From Aminomonas paucivorans DSM 12260 (GTDB taxonomy: Bacteria; Synergistota; Synergistia; Synergistales; Synergistaceae), in the NCBI RefSeq assembly GCF_000165795.1, contig NZ_CM001022.1:1459812-1523811 (forward strand): 64,000 nt of DNA. Reading direction: 5' to 3'. Positions 40,057 through 49,135 of this stretch are shown here, piece after piece. How positions within the stretch are numbered: position 1 is the first letter of the stretch; every line of letters starts with the position of its first letter. The position numbers and the translations under genes are program-made. The notes under the pieces were generated by a model. It was not told the DNA's origin and did no database searches. It saw nothing but the letters and a program-made list of their open reading frames with translations.

Positions 40057-40679
40057 ACCCCTGGAGGGGCGTCCTGCGGACCACAGCCTACGAGGCGCCC
40101 CAGATCCCTTCCCTCGCCCTGCCGGAGATCGTCATCGCAGGACGGTCCAACGTGGGCAAGTCAAGCCTCATCAACGCCCTTTTGGGCGCCAAGGTGGCCC
40201 ACGTGAGCGGAACCCCCGGGAAGACCCGGAGCATCAACTTCTTTGACGTTTCGGCCACCCCCCCCTTCTGCCTGGTGGATCTGCCGGGTTACGGGTTCGC
40301 TGCAAGAAGCAGGAAGGAGCGAGGCTCCTGGGGAGTGGTCATCGAGCGCTACTTCGAGCTTCGTCGTGCCGTCCTGGCGGTGCAGCTGGTGGACTTTCGC
40401 CACGGGCTGCTGGGAAACGACCGTCAGTTGGAGTCCTTCTTCGAGGCCCTGAACCTTCCGGTCTGCGTGGTGTTCACGAAGGTGGACAAGATCGCCCCCA
40501 CAAAACGGGCGGCGGTCCTGTCGGGATACCGAAGAGAGGGATTTCGTACCACCCTGGAACCGGTCCTGGTGTCCTCCCTGAGACGGGACGGTCTGGAAAC
40601 CCTGCAGGAGACGATCCTGGGCTGGGTAGCCCGACAAGCCCCCTCGGAAGCGGAGGAATCGGCTCCTCGTCGTTGTTGA
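40053..40679 (+). CDS. engB: Ribosome biogenesis GTPase EngB/YsxC
   Basis: A 208-residue GTPase with GRSNVGKSSLINAL (G1), TPGKTRSINFFD (G2 region), DLPGYGFA (G3), TKVDK (G4) and VSSLRRDGLE near G5. It is needed for 50S assembly. The GTG start overlaps the lon stop (GTGA), with GGAGGAAGG upstream. The lon-engB order is common. Confidence 0.94.
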   Translation: MNPWRGVLRTTAYEAPQIPSLALPEIVIAGRSNVGKSSLINALLGAKVAHVSGTPGKTRSINFFDVSATPPFCLVDLPGYGFAARSRKERGSWGVVIERYFELRRAVLAVQLVDFRHGLLGNDRQLESFFEALNLPVCVVFTKVDKIAPTKRAAVLSGYRREGFRTTLEPVLVSSLRRDGLETLQETILGWVARQAPSEAEESAPRRC

Positions 40680-40714
40680 AGACAAGCAACCAGCCCCAAA
40701 GGAGGCCACGCCCA

Positions 40715-43381
40715 ATGGAAACATCCAAAGAACCCCTGGGAAAGAGCTACGATCCCGCACCCATCGAAGACCGCTGGTATGAGGAATGGCTGCGGCAGGG
40801 CCTGTTCCACGCCGACCCCGCCTCCCCCAAACCCCCCTTCAGCATCGTCATCCCCCCGCCTAACGTCACCGGGTCCCTCCACATGGGACACGCCCTGAAC
40901 AACACCCTCCAGGACGCCATCTGCCGCTACAAACGGATGAAGGGCTTCGAGGTTCTCTGGCTCCCCGGGACGGACCACGCGGGCATCGCCACCCAGAACG
41001 TGGTGGAGCGCAGCCTGGCGACGCAGGGCGTCTCGCGCCACGATCTGGGGCGGGAGGCCTTCGTGGAGAAGGTCTGGGAGTGGAAGGAACAGTACGGCAG
41101 CCGGATCATCAGCCAGCTCAAGAAGCTGGGGGCCTCCTGCGACTGGGACCGGGAGCGCTTCACCATGGACGAAGGGCTATCCCAAGCGGTCCGCCAGGTC
41201 TTCGTGGAACTCTACCGCAAGGACCTGATCTACCGGGGGAAGTACCTCATCAACTGGTGCCCCCGGTGCCGCACCGCCCTCTCGGACCTGGAGGTGGAGC
41301 ACCACGAGATGGACGGGACTCTCTACAAGGTGGCCTATCCCTTCGTGGACGGCAAGGGGGAGGGACACGTGGTGGTCATGACCACCCGGCCGGAGACCAT
41401 CCTGGGGGACGTGGCCATCGCGGTGCACCCCCGGGACGAGCGTAACCGACCCCTCATCGGCCGGACGGTGCGGGTCCCCCTGGTGGGACGGGACATTCCG
41501 GTGATCGAAGACAACATGGTGGACCCGGAGTTCGGAACGGGATGCGTGAAGATCACCCCCGCCCACGACCCCAACGACTTTCTGGTGGGACAGCGTCACG
41601 GCCTGGAGGCCATCCAGGTCATCGACGACCAGGGGTGCATGGCCGAGACGGCGGGGGTCTACGCGGGCCTGGATCGCTTCGAGGCCCGGGAACGGATGGC
41701 CCAGGACCTGGAGGCCTCCGGGGCGCTCCTCGAAAAAGTGGAGCATCGTCACTCCGTGGGACATTGCTACCGTTGTCAGACCCTGGTGGAACCCTACCTC
41801 TCGGAGCAGTGGTTCGTCCGGGCCAAACCCCTGGCGGACGCGGGGGTCAAGGCGGTCCGGGAAGGGCGGATCCGCTGGGTCCCCGAGAACTGGGTGAACG
41901 TGTACTACCAGTGGATGGAGAACATCCGGGACTGGTGCATCTCCCGACAGCTCTGGTGGGGGCACCGCATCCCTGCCTGGTACTGCGAGGACTGCGGCGC
42001 GGTGATGGTGGAGGAGACCCCCCCTCAGCGCTGCGAGAAGTGCGACTCCTCGCGGCTCCGACAGGATGAGGACGTGCTGGACACCTGGTTCTCCAGCGCC
42101 CTGTGGCCCTTCTCCACCATGGGCTGGCCGGAGAAGACGCCGGAACTGGCCCGCTTCTACCCCACGGGGCTCCTGACCACGGGCTTCGACATCATCTTCT
42201 TCTGGGTGGCCCGGATGGTGATGATGGGGCTGGAGTTCATGGAGGAGGTCCCCTTCCGGAACGTGTACATCCACGCCCTGGTGCGGGACGAGAAGGGACA
42301 GAAGATGAGCAAGTCCAAGGGGAACGTCATCGACCCCCTGGACGTGATCGACCGGTTCGGGGCCGACGCCCTGCGCCTCACCCTGGCCTCCCTCACCGTG
42401 CAGGGACGAGACATCTACCTCTCCACCAACAAGATCGAGTCCTACCGGTTTTTCCTGAACAAGCTCTGGAACGCCAGCCGCTTCGCCCTGCTGAACCTTG
42501 AGGGGACAGACCCGAACGGGACGTTCCGGGAGGAGGACCTGCGCCTTCACGACCGCTGGATCCTCACCCGCCGGGGCGAGGTCATCGAGGAGATGGGTCG
42601 CCTGCTGGAGGGCTACTTCTTCGGAGAAGCGGCCCGGTTGATGTACGACTTCGTCTGGACGGAACTCTGCGACTGGTACCTGGAACTCTCCAAGCCCGCG
42701 CTGCGGGGCGACGAGGGAGAAAGCCGCAAGGCGGCCACGCAGGGCGTCCTGCTCTCGGTGTTCCGGGACGTGCTGCTCCTCCTGCACCCCTTCGTGCCCT
42801 TCGTGACGGAGGAGCTGTGGCGCTCCTTCCCCTTCGATCAGGAGTTCCTGATCCGTCAGCCCTGGCCCGAAGCGACGCCCAGGCAGGACCAGGACTCCGT
42901 TCTGGCGGACATGGGGACCCTGCAGGAGGTGGTGCGAGGGATCCGCAACCTGCGTTCCGAGGCCCGCCTCACCCCCCAGCAGACCGTGAAGACCCTCCAC
43001 TGGCGCTTCAAGGAGGCGAAAACCCTCCGTCTTCTGGAGGAGAACGGGGACCTGGTGAAGCTCCTGACCCGGGTGGAGACCTTCTTCCTCCTGGAACCGG
43101 ACGCCGCCAAGCCGGAAAAAAGCCTGGCCCTGCTCTTGCCCCAAGGGGACATCTTCCTTCAGGTGGGAGATCTCCTGGATGTGGAGAAGGAGGTCCAGCG
43201 CCTCCGGGGAGAGGAGAAGAAACTCCAGGGAGAGATCGCCCGTTCGGAGAGCAAGCTCTCCAACCCGTCCTTTTTGGAGCGGGCCCCGGAGGACGTGGTG
43301 GCCAAGGAGCGGGAGACCCTGGAGGAGGCCCGAGCCCGACTCGCCCGGGTGGCGTCCAACCTGGAGAGCCTCGCCTCCTGA
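40715..43381 (+). CDS. valS: Valyl-tRNA synthetase
   Basis: An 888-residue class I synthetase with NVTGSLHMGHALNNTLQD (HIGH motif as HMGH), an editing domain at about 190-340 (TTRPETILGDVAIAV) and the KMSKS loop in KGQKMSKSKGNV. The C-terminal ~65 residues form the coiled-coil tRNA-binding arm (VEKEVQRLRGEEKKLQGEI). A perfect AAGGAGG precedes ATG 40715. It is followed by folC after 5 nt, a common pair. Confidence 0.97.
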   Translation: METSKEPLGKSYDPAPIEDRWYEEWLRQGLFHADPASPKPPFSIVIPPPNVTGSLHMGHALNNTLQDAICRYKRMKGFEVLWLPGTDHAGIATQNVVERSLATQGVSRHDLGREAFVEKVWEWKEQYGSRIISQLKKLGASCDWDRERFTMDEGLSQAVRQVFVELYRKDLIYRGKYLINWCPRCRTALSDLEVEHHEMDGTLYKVAYPFVDGKGEGHVVVMTTRPETILGDVAIAVHPRDERNRPLIGRTVRVPLVGRDIPVIEDNMVDPEFGTGCVKITPAHDPNDFLVGQRHGLEAIQVIDDQGCMAETAGVYAGLDRFEARERMAQDLEASGALLEKVEHRHSVGHCYRCQTLVEPYLSEQWFVRAKPLADAGVKAVREGRIRWVPENWVNVYYQWMENIRDWCISRQLWWGHRIPAWYCEDCGAVMVEETPPQRCEKCDSSRLRQDEDVLDTWFSSALWPFSTMGWPEKTPELARFYPTGLLTTGFDIIFFWVARMVMMGLEFMEEVPFRNVYIHALVRDEKGQKMSKSKGNVIDPLDVIDRFGADALRLTLASLTVQGRDIYLSTNKIESYRFFLNKLWNASRFALLNLEGTDPNGTFREEDLRLHDRWILTRRGEVIEEMGRLLEGYFFGEAARLMYDFVWTELCDWYLELSKPALRGDEGESRKAATQGVLLSVFRDVLLLLHPFVPFVTEELWRSFPFDQEFLIRQPWPEATPRQDQDSVLADMGTLQEVVRGIRNLRSEARLTPQQTVKTLHWRFKEAKTLRLLEENGDLVKLLTRVETFFLLEPDAAKPEKSLALLLPQGDIFLQVGDLLDVEKEVQRLRGEEKKLQGEIARSESKLSNPSFLERAPEDVVAKERETLEEARARLARVASNLESLAS

Positions 43382-43386
43382 CCTTC

Positions 43387-44718
43387 ATGGACGAGCTTCT
43401 TGCCTTCGAGGAAATCGAGCGACAACTGATTTCCCTGGCGAGCCCCGGCATCCGACCGGGGCTCGCCCGCCTTTCCCGACTCCTTCAGGGCTTGGGCCAC
43501 CCGGAACGTCGCTTCCCCTCGGTCCTCCTGGTGGGCACCAACGGCAAAGGCTCCACCGCCGCGACCCTGTCCTCCTGCCTTCGAGAGGCGGGGTATCGGG
43601 TCGCCCTCTACACAAGCCCCCATCTGGAATCCCTGGGGGAACGGCTTCTCCTAAACGGCGATCCGCTGCCTTCCTCCTCCTGGCGGACCTCCCTGGAGCG
43701 TATCGAACCCCTCCTGAGGGAGGACCGCCGTCTGGCATCGGACCGCCCCTCCTACTTCGAGATCCTCACCGCCCTGGCGTTCCACCGGATCGCCGAGATC
43801 GCCCCGGACCTGGCGGTGGTGGAGGCGGGCATGGGGGGACGCCTGGACGCGACGAACGTTTTGGGGGATGTGCGCGCCACGGTCTGCACCCCCTTGGGAC
43901 TGGACCACCAGGAGTACCTGGGAGGCACCCTGGAGGCCATCGCCGCAGAAAAATTCGCGGTGCTGCGCCCTGGCGTCCCCGCCCTCTATGCGGGGGGGGG
44001 GACGGGTTTGAACGAGCGCTTCCGGAAACAGGCGGCCCGTGTCGGGGCCCTTCCCTGGATCCACGAAACCGCCTGCCGCCTGGACCTCCTCGACCTGACC
44101 CTCCAGGGCGTGCGGTTCCATCGGGAGTGCGACGGACGGCCTCCTCTTCGGCATCTGGAGTTCCCCCTTCCGGGACTGCACCAACCCACCAACGCCTCCC
44201 TGGCTCTGGGAGCGCTGGAACACCTCTCTGTGTCCTTTCCCCGCTTGGGGGAGGAAGCCCTGCGAAAGGGGCTCCGGTCCACCCGCTGGCCCGGACGGAT
44301 GGAGTGGTTTCCCCGCGGGGAGGGCGGCCTGCTCCTGGACGGAGCGCACAACCCCCACGGCGTGGAGGCCCTGGCCCGGAGCCTGGAGGCCATGAGGACC
44401 CGGCGCTCCTCCTGGGGCCTCGTCTTCGCCGCCATGGGGGACAAGGAGATCGCCCCCTCCCTTCGTCGCCTGGCCCCCCTCTTCGAGACCCTCTGGTGCA
44501 CCACCGTCCCCCGGTGCCCTCGGGCCATGGCGGCGGACGCCCTGGCAAGGGTGGCCCGGGATTCCGGCTGGGCCGACAGGGTGGAGGTGGAACCCGACCC
44601 GGCAGAGGCGGTTTCCCAGGCGTTGTCCCGCTTTCCCTCCGTAACCGCCTGCGGCAGCCTTTTCCTCGTGGGGATCCTGCGAGGCCACAGGGCGAACTTT
44701 CTGGGAGCTGCATCTTGA
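43387..44718 (+). CDS. folC: Folylpolyglutamate/dihydrofolate synthase
   Basis: A 443-residue Mur-ligase-fold enzyme that adds glutamate to dihydropteroate or folates. Motifs are LLVGTNGKGSTAATLSS (P-loop), YTSPHLESLGERL, VVEAGMGGRLDATNV, LGLDHQEYLG, and LLDGAHNPHGVEAL in the C-terminal domain. Length is normal. The start is 5 nt after valS. The stop overlaps the next gene (TTGA). Confidence 0.95.
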   Translation: MDELLAFEEIERQLISLASPGIRPGLARLSRLLQGLGHPERRFPSVLLVGTNGKGSTAATLSSCLREAGYRVALYTSPHLESLGERLLLNGDPLPSSSWRTSLERIEPLLREDRRLASDRPSYFEILTALAFHRIAEIAPDLAVVEAGMGGRLDATNVLGDVRATVCTPLGLDHQEYLGGTLEAIAAEKFAVLRPGVPALYAGGGTGLNERFRKQAARVGALPWIHETACRLDLLDLTLQGVRFHRECDGRPPLRHLEFPLPGLHQPTNASLALGALEHLSVSFPRLGEEALRKGLRSTRWPGRMEWFPRGEGGLLLDGAHNPHGVEALARSLEAMRTRRSSWGLVFAAMGDKEIAPSLRRLAPLFETLWCTTVPRCPRAMAADALARVARDSGWADRVEVEPDPAEAVSQALSRFPSVTACGSLFLVGILRGHRANFLGAAS

Positions 44719-45560
44719 CCTCCCCGGGATGGGAGCGGATCCGCCTGGGTGATCAGGAATGCCTTCGCGTCGTCTTTCCGGAACCCCTGGAAGGACACCT
44801 GAGGGCGTACTTCGTGCTGAAGGGCCCCTGGACCGCAGGAACCCGCGGCAACCCCGAGGAGATCCTGAAACGGAGCCGCGACCTCCGGTCATCGGAACCG
44901 GACCTTCCGGAACGTTGGATCGCCCCGGTGCAGCGTCACGGGATCGGCATCCTCCAGGGTGATCGGGCCTCTGTCCTGCCTCTCCGTCCCGATGGCGACG
45001 GGGTGTTTCTGAAGGCCCCGGGGGCGGGCCTCCTCCTGCGTTACGCGGACTGTGTGCCCGTCCTCCTGGCGGGACGTCTCCCTCGTCCCTGGGCTCTGGG
45101 ACTCCATACGGGCTACGCGGGGGTGACGGAGGATCTGGTGGGAGCGGGATTCGAACGGCTCTTCGGCCACGAGGGGCAGGACGGGGAAGACCTCTGGGCA
45201 TGGATCGGCCCGGGCATCGGGAAGTGCTGTTACGTCCGGGACGAAGACGACCCGGGCACGGCCCGAGGCAAAAGACGCTTGCCCCCCGCCTGCTGGGACG
45301 AAGAAGAAGGCGGCAAGGTCCGTTTCGACCTGAAGGGAGCCCTGCAGCTTCAGCTTCGTCGGCACGTTCCGGAGGAACGGATCTTCGACTGTGCCCTCTG
45401 CACGGCCCACGAGGGCGCCCACTGCCTTTCCTACCGTCGAGGGGACCAGGAAGACAGGATGGCCCTTCTGGCGTGGATCCATCGGTGCATTCCGCCCTTT
45501 CAGGCCACATCTCCTGCCTTTGAGGGGAAAAAGAAAGCAGAAGGGACACCATCCCCTTGA
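44715..45560 (+). CDS. YfiH/LACC1-family multicopper-type purine nucleosidase/oxidoreductase
   Basis: A 281-residue protein of the polyphenol oxidase/DUF152 (YfiH, LACC1) family. Visible motifs: VQRHGIG near residue 75, LLLRYADCVPVLLAG, ALGLHTGYAGVT in place of the usual His-Ala-Gly-Trp, WIGPGIGKCCYV, and CTAHEGAHCLSYRRG. The conserved His and Cys residues form the family's metal site. Family members have been reported as adenosine phosphorylase/deaminase-type enzymes and, in E. coli, as linked to peptidoglycan amino-acid fidelity. TTG start overlaps folC. Confidence 0.82.
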   Translation: MTSPGWERIRLGDQECLRVVFPEPLEGHLRAYFVLKGPWTAGTRGNPEEILKRSRDLRSSEPDLPERWIAPVQRHGIGILQGDRASVLPLRPDGDGVFLKAPGAGLLLRYADCVPVLLAGRLPRPWALGLHTGYAGVTEDLVGAGFERLFGHEGQDGEDLWAWIGPGIGKCCYVRDEDDPGTARGKRRLPPACWDEEEGGKVRFDLKGALQLQLRRHVPEERIFDCALCTAHEGAHCLSYRRGDQEDRMALLAWIHRCIPPFQATSPAFEGKKKAEGTPSP

Positions 45561-45611
45561 GGCGCCGCTCCGACGTGGCGCCCAGGGTTCCGTCCCCAGA
45601 GGAGTGATCGC

Positions 45612-46586
45612 ATGTCTGCCGTTCGTGTCGGCGTCGTAGGAGTGGGACACCTGGGAACCCACCATGCCCGGGTCTACACGGAGATCTTGGGGGCCCAGCT
45701 TGTGGGAGTGGTGGACGTGAACGAGGAGCGGGCCGCCACGGTGGGGGAGTTCCTGGGCGTCCCCCACTTCGATGACTTTCGCCGGTTCCTGGACGTCGCG
45801 CGCCCCGACGCCATCAGCATCGTGGTCCCCACCAGCATCCACTATGAGATCGCCAAGGAAGCCCTGGAGCGGGGGATCCACCTCCTGGTGGAAAAACCCG
45901 TCACCACCCGGGTGGAACAGGCGGAGGACCTGCTGCGCCTGGCAGGGAGGAACAACCTGGTCCTGCAGGTGGGGCATGTGGAGCGGTTCAACAGCGCGGT
46001 CCAGCACGTCCGGGACTTCGTGAAGGAGCCCCTGTTCATCCAGACCCGCAGGATGGGCCCCTTCTCCCCCCGCATCAGCGACGTGGGAGTGGTGCTGGAT
46101 CTGATGATCCACGACATCGACATCATCCTCTCCCTGGTGAACTCGGAAATCCGCGACCTCTCCGCCATGGGAAGGAGGGTCCGCACGGACCACGAGGACA
46201 TCGCCTCGGCGCAGATCTCCTTCGCCAACGGGACCATCGCCCAGATCCTGGTGAGTCGGGTATCGGAAAAGCGGCTGCGACAGATGGAGATCATGGAGCC
46301 GGAGCGCTACATCACGGTGAACTTCGAAACCCAGGACGTCTCCATCCATCGGTGCGTTCGGGAAAGCGGCACCGGCCTGGTGGAGATCGTGGAACACCCC
46401 GTGTTCCCCAAGCAGGAACCCTTGAAGATGGAACTGCAGCACTTCGTGACCTGCGTCCGGGAAGGCCGACAGCCCCTGGTGGGGATTCGCGACGGCAAGA
46501 GGGCTCTGGAGATCTGCATCGCCGTCCTGCGCCAGATCGGCACCGCGTCCTACGAAGAATCCCGCGGCCTTGTCTCGTCCCTCTGA
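45612..46586 (+). CDS. Gfo/Idh/MocA-family oxidoreductase
   Basis: A 324-residue NAD(P)-dependent sugar dehydrogenase-like enzyme. The Rossmann N-terminus is VRVGVVGVGHLGTHHARVY; the family motif is LLVEKPVTTRVEQAEDL; GHVERFNSAVQ and LDLMIHDIDIILSLV follow in the C-terminal domain. In several bacteria that make amino-modified lipid A, a related enzyme sits beside lpx genes and oxidises UDP-GlcNAc. No lpx gene is adjacent here, so the substrate is open. GGAG precedes the ATG, and a strong terminator follows. Confidence 0.88.
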   Translation: MSAVRVGVVGVGHLGTHHARVYTEILGAQLVGVVDVNEERAATVGEFLGVPHFDDFRRFLDVARPDAISIVVPTSIHYEIAKEALERGIHLLVEKPVTTRVEQAEDLLRLAGRNNLVLQVGHVERFNSAVQHVRDFVKEPLFIQTRRMGPFSPRISDVGVVLDLMIHDIDIILSLVNSEIRDLSAMGRRVRTDHEDIASAQISFANGTIAQILVSRVSEKRLRQMEIMEPERYITVNFETQDVSIHRCVRESGTGLVEIVEHPVFPKQEPLKMELQHFVTCVREGRQPLVGIRDGKRALEICIAVLRQIGTASYEESRGLVSSL

Positions 46587-46617
46587 ACGAAAGAGGGGGC
46601 CCGTCCTTTCGATCCAG

Positions 46618-46651
46618 AAAAGCTGGGGGGCTTGCCCTCCAGCTTTTTTTT
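46618..46651 (+). terminator. Strong terminator after the Gfo/Idh gene
   Basis: The stem AAAAGCTGGGGGGC pairs with GCCCTCCAGCTTTT (one internal mismatch or wobble) and continues into a run of eight T residues. It separates the oxidoreductase from the following three-gene unit. Confidence 0.9.
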
Positions 46652-46705
46652 GATACCGTCGACATTGGGAGTGACAGACCGCGCTTCCGAGAGGAGAGAA
46701 CCCAC

Positions 46706-46900
46706 TTGGCGATCTACCAAAGCCCCAAACCATCGAGGTTGCGCCAAGGTCTGGTGGTCTTCGTCGTGACCCTGGGCGCTCTGCTGGTGGTGTACGCAGC
46801 GGCGATCCTCACCGTGCCCCCCAAGGTCTTTCGGGATAACGTCATCCTTCGCCTGATCTACGAGAAACACACCCAGGCGGTGCATTGGTTCAAGGATTGA
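46706..46900 (+). CDS. Small single-pass membrane protein, hypothetical
   Basis: A 64-residue product from TTG 46706, with GAGGAG 9 nt upstream. A basic N-terminus (KPSRLRQG) precedes one membrane helix (LVVFVVTLGALLVVYAAAIL). An outward tail of about 25 residues ends in VHWFKD. I recognise no family. It is the first gene after a strong terminator and is followed 24 nt later by another small membrane protein, so it probably starts a small envelope operon. Confidence 0.6.
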   Translation: MAIYQSPKPSRLRQGLVVFVVTLGALLVVYAAAILTVPPKVFRDNVILRLIYEKHTQAVHWFKD

Positions 46901-46924
46901 GAGACGGGAAAGGAAGGTCCGGCA

Positions 46925-47146
46925 TTGAAGCTCAACCCGGTCAATCTGCAGGCGCTTCTCGCCCTGGCGCTCTTCGGTGGGGCGCTTCTGGTGTCAAGGG
47001 CAGTGATGAACATCCACAGGGGAACCTGGCCAGGGGGAGAGGGAATGATCCTGTACCTCCGGACGCTCCTGGGTTTTCTCATGGCTGCGGCCATCACCCT
47101 GGGGTTTTACGCCTTTGCGGGAAAGGACATCCTCTCGGGATGGTGA
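46925..47146 (+). CDS. Small two-helix membrane protein, hypothetical
   Basis: A 73-residue product from TTG 46925, with AAGGAAGG upstream. Helices are at ALLALALFGGALLVSRAV and LYLRTLLGFLMAAAITLGFYA, joined by a short loop NIHRGTWPGGEG. No family is recognised. It lies between the single-pass protein and the secreted propeller protein, 7 nt before the latter. Confidence 0.6.
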   Translation: MKLNPVNLQALLALALFGGALLVSRAVMNIHRGTWPGGEGMILYLRTLLGFLMAAAITLGFYAFAGKDILSGW

Positions 47147-47153
47147 GGGGGCG

Positions 47154-49046
47154 ATGAAGCCGCGAATCCGCCTCTCCTGGTGGGGCTTCCTGCTGCTGTT
47201 TCTGACCCTTTGCAGCGCAACGGCTCCTGCGGAGGCTGTGGGGATGCCCGCAGCCGACCGGCGGGGTGCGGAGCGCCTCTTCCTCCTGGCGTACCAAGAC
47301 TATCTGCAGGATCGTCCCTGGTCCTGCATGGCTCTGTTGGCGCAGGCCCTGAAGAAGAACACCTACATGGTGGACACCTACCTGCTTCGCGCTTTGGCCC
47401 AACGCAGGGTGGGGCTGCTGGGGGAGGGCGCCGGATCGCTGGAAGACTATCTGGAGGTCCGTCGTGAGGACGCTCGGATTCGGCGGGTGGCGACCACCAT
47501 GAGGGGAGAGCAGCGCACCCTTCGGGAGCTTCTGTACCCCCGGGAGAGCGGCTTTGCCGTCTCGGTGCTGGAACGACGGGCCCCGGAAATCCTTCCCCTT
47601 CCCCTGTGGAATCCCCTGGTCTGGAGCGGTCTGGCAGGAGGTGGGAAATTGCGAAGCATCGGGGACACCCTCTTGCTCCCGGACACCTTGGGCAACCGGG
47701 TCCACCTGTTCGAGCTGGGTGAGAGGGCGGAGCATCAGTCCCTCTCCACCCCTGAACCCGCGGTGATTCTGCCCCTGTGTCCCTCCCGGGGCTGGATTCT
47801 GGGTGCCCGTGGCAAGGTCCACGAGGTTTGGAAAAACCCCCTGAACGACCAGTACGAGACGAAGCCCCTGGGGGATTTGGGCAAAACCGTGACGGACGCG
47901 GTATTTCTCTCCTCGAAAGGGCTGGCGGTGGCGGACCGCCTCGGGAATCAGGTCCATTTCTTCCGTCGGGGTAATTGGGTACCCTATGCCTCCTGGTCCC
48001 CCGAGGAGAAGGGGAAAGGCCCCCTCTTCGAGCCCGTTGCCCTGGACCTGGCGGGACCCTTTCTCGCCGTGGCGGATCGGGGCCGAGGGGAGGTTCACGT
48101 CCTGGACGTCTTCACCCTCCAGGTGCGAGAAGTGCTCTCCTTGCCCCTGGTGCGCGACGTGGCGTGGAACCACGAAGGCGGTCTCTTCCTCCTCACGGAG
48201 GACGGCAAGCTCTACCGGACGCCGCCCCTTCCCCTGCGTGGGCGTCCCCTGGAGCTTCTTGCGGAGGGGTTGGAGGATGCCTGGAGCCTTTCCCTCGTCC
48301 GGGGACGCCTTTTCGTGATGAGCCAGGGTGGACGCCGCTGGTGGGTGGGGGACCTGGGACCGGACCAGAAGGCGCAGGTCGGCTTCCTCAGCCTGGACAA
48401 CCTGCGGATCGAGAAACGCATGGGGATGGAATGGCTCCGCATGGAGGCGACCCCCGGGTCTCCCTTCCCGGAAGGGGTCGCTCGTGCCAATCCCCAGGTG
48501 CATTCGGTGTGGCAGAACGACCTCCTCACCAGCACCCTCAAAACCCTGACCCTTTCGCGCAACGCCGAGGGGATCCTGGCCCTCTCGCCGGAACCCGTCC
48601 AGGGGGGGATGGAATGGGGCCGCGCCTCTCGGCTCTCCGCCCTGTGGGCCTCCTTGGAAAGGCGATCCCGCAACGGCAAACCCCTTCCCCCTGTCCTGCT
48701 CCTGGACTCCCGCCTTCGGGTGGAGGAGTCGGACTGTCTGCGCCTGCTGGGCTTTGCCCTGCTCCGAGGCATCCGGGTGGACCTGCTCTGCCGGGAACGC
48801 CCCGCACCCCTTCTCCTGGACCGCGTCCGCAGGCTGACCGGCGGGGTCCTCTGTGTGGACGACCCTGCGGAGGGGCTTCCTCCTGTCCGCCACGCCCGGT
48901 GGGAGATTTCCCTTCCCCTTCCGGCCCGGGACGTCCCTTTCGGCACTCCCTCGGAAGCCCTTCTGTCGGTCTTCGGGGATGCCCTGACCTACCAGTTTCG
49001 GGATTGCGTGCCCCTCTGGCCCAACCTGGTGCCGCAAAAACGCTGA
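47154..49046 (+). CDS. Secreted TPR/beta-propeller protein with a VWA-like C-terminus, hypothetical
   Basis: A 630-residue exported protein. Signal peptide at 1-28 (WWGFLLLFLTLCSATAPAEA). Residues 36-105 are helical and TPR-like (AERLFLLAYQDYLQDRPWSCM and DTYLLRALAQRR). From about 160 to 405, at least five NHL-type blades can be seen: GDTLLLPDTLGNRVHLF, GLAVADRLGNQVHFF, GPFLAVADRGRGEVHVLD, GGLFLLTEDGKLYR and RGRLFVMSQGGRRWWVGD. Residues 510-580 (PPVLLLDSRLRVEESD then RGIRVDLLC and RRLTGGVLCVDD) resemble a von Willebrand A domain without the usual Asp-x-Ser-x-Ser metal site. I do not recognise the full architecture. Its place behind two small membrane proteins suggests an envelope complex. Confidence 0.75.
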   Translation: MKPRIRLSWWGFLLLFLTLCSATAPAEAVGMPAADRRGAERLFLLAYQDYLQDRPWSCMALLAQALKKNTYMVDTYLLRALAQRRVGLLGEGAGSLEDYLEVRREDARIRRVATTMRGEQRTLRELLYPRESGFAVSVLERRAPEILPLPLWNPLVWSGLAGGGKLRSIGDTLLLPDTLGNRVHLFELGERAEHQSLSTPEPAVILPLCPSRGWILGARGKVHEVWKNPLNDQYETKPLGDLGKTVTDAVFLSSKGLAVADRLGNQVHFFRRGNWVPYASWSPEEKGKGPLFEPVALDLAGPFLAVADRGRGEVHVLDVFTLQVREVLSLPLVRDVAWNHEGGLFLLTEDGKLYRTPPLPLRGRPLELLAEGLEDAWSLSLVRGRLFVMSQGGRRWWVGDLGPDQKAQVGFLSLDNLRIEKRMGMEWLRMEATPGSPFPEGVARANPQVHSVWQNDLLTSTLKTLTLSRNAEGILALSPEPVQGGMEWGRASRLSALWASLERRSRNGKPLPPVLLLDSRLRVEESDCLRLLGFALLRGIRVDLLCRERPAPLLLDRVRRLTGGVLCVDDPAEGLPPVRHARWEISLPLPARDVPFGTPSEALLSVFGDALTYQFRDCVPLWPNLVPQKR

Positions 49047-49135
49047 ATGTTCCATCGATTCGTCCGCCTTCGCAGGCTCGCTTCGGGGTGTATGATGAGC
49101 CGGTGCACGCATCACTTTCTGAAGGAGCGTTGACT

